A DNA stretch of 21,094 nt from DATAAZ01 sp036259875 (GTDB taxonomy: Bacteria > Actinomycetota > Thermoleophilia > Gaiellales > Gaiellaceae): positions 1 to 21,094 of the forward strand of contig DATAAZ010000063.1 of NCBI GenBank assembly GCA_036259875.1. The letters run 5' to 3'. Shown here piece after piece: positions 20,867-21,094 of the stretch; position 1 is the first letter of the stretch, and each line of letters begins with the position of its first letter. The position numbers and the translations under genes were made by a program. The notes beneath the pieces were generated by a model. It was not told where the DNA came from, ran no database searches, and was given only the letters and a program-made list of their open reading frames with translations.

Positions 20867-21094
20867 GATTCGCGGCCGGGCCATGGGTCTTCGCGGCCTC
20901 GCCGCCTACCGACGCCGTCCGGGCCCGCGTCGGGCCATGCGGGGAAGATCGCCCGGGCTATGTGACGGTGGCGTGGAACACGGGGGACGCCTCCGGGCAG
21001 GTGGTCGTCATGGCGGACGCATATCCGCCGCGCCGCACGCCCAGATCGTCACCTCGTGCGGCGCGAGTAGGGCCGGCCATGGCCGGCCGCTAAA
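20867..21094. other. Intergenic end of window with a possible protein remnant
   Basis: No complete gene is seen here. A plus-strand frame across about 20950-21040 reads G-Y-V-T-V-A-W-N-T-G-D-A-S-G-Q-V-V-V, which recalls a beta-sandwich repeat I know from actinobacterial surface or glycosyltransferase-linked proteins ('TvtWsTGDgs.GqVyVs'). It lacks a start, a ribosome site and a sensible continuation; the frame soon turns Arg/Pro-rich. It may be a decayed fragment or chance. The rest holds the promoter region of the leftward gene and a palindrome. Confidence 0.25.
21071..21088. repeat. Perfect 18-bp palindrome
   Basis: GGCCGGCCATGGCCGGCC is identical to its reverse complement. It lies 6 nt from the right edge, about 200 nt upstream of the DHH-CBS-CCA gene. 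It may be a hairpin ending a gene to the right, or a member of the same GC-rich palindrome type as those between cdsA and dxr, although the sequence is not the same. Confidence 0.6.

Noticed and set aside
1..21094. CRISPR arrays, insertion sequences, rRNA genes and known riboswitches
   Set aside because: No regularly spaced direct repeats, transposase frames with flanking inverted repeats, rRNA sequence or recognisable riboswitch core was seen on reading.

Overview
The window is GC-rich chromosomal DNA and almost entirely conserved housekeeping sequence. Several features point to an actinobacterium, most likely a deep-branching lineage such as Thermoleophilia. These are the very high GC content, many GTG starts, adjacent SepF and DivIVA genes, the MEP isoprenoid pathway genes, a DHH-CBS-CCA nucleotidyltransferase fusion, and what look like leaderless transcription starts. 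The class assignment is inference; no marker here proves it.

Region 1 (1-1467) is the end of an integrated element. It holds the tail of an excisionase-like gene, a strong hairpin, and a tyrosine recombinase gene that runs toward the 3' end of a tRNA-Pro(GGG) gene. The element appears to lie to the left, outside the window, with the tRNA 3' end as attachment site. Region 2 (1468-1859) carries one small acidic peptide gene of unknown function whose N-terminal half resembles peptide leader sequences.

Region 3 (1860-12002, all minus strand) is a classic block read right to left: rpsB, tsf, pyrH, frr, uppS, cdsA, dxr, rseP, ispG, proS and a small XRE regulator. It joins translation (S2, EF-Ts, ribosome recycling, prolyl-tRNA synthetase) with UMP kinase and with isoprenoid and envelope lipid synthesis (Dxr, IspG, UppS, CdsA, RseP). 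Most junctions overlap by 1-4 nt. The one clear break is between cdsA and dxr, where three hairpins sit next to a probable new promoter. Region 4 (12003-12935) is the divergent rpsB leader and a plus-strand diguanylate cyclase.

Region 5 (12974-20853, minus strand), read right to left, encodes the DHH-CBS-CCA enzyme, a site-2-type protease, PgeF, the PLP protein YggS, SepF, YggT, DivIVA, a DksA/TraR-type zinc protein, LspA and an RluD-type pseudouridine synthase. It combines the ylmDEFG-divIVA division cluster and the ylyA-lspA-ylyB cluster familiar from Gram-positive bacteria. The last 241 bases hold a promoter for the leftward gene, a perfect 18-bp palindrome and a possible protein remnant.

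I found no clearly new multi-gene system. The best leads are a recurrent TANNNT-N6/7-start codon arrangement at five transcription-unit heads, a Dxr with a shortened N-terminal domain, duplicated hairpins between cdsA and dxr, the orphan leader-like peptide and the tRNA-Pro integration boundary.
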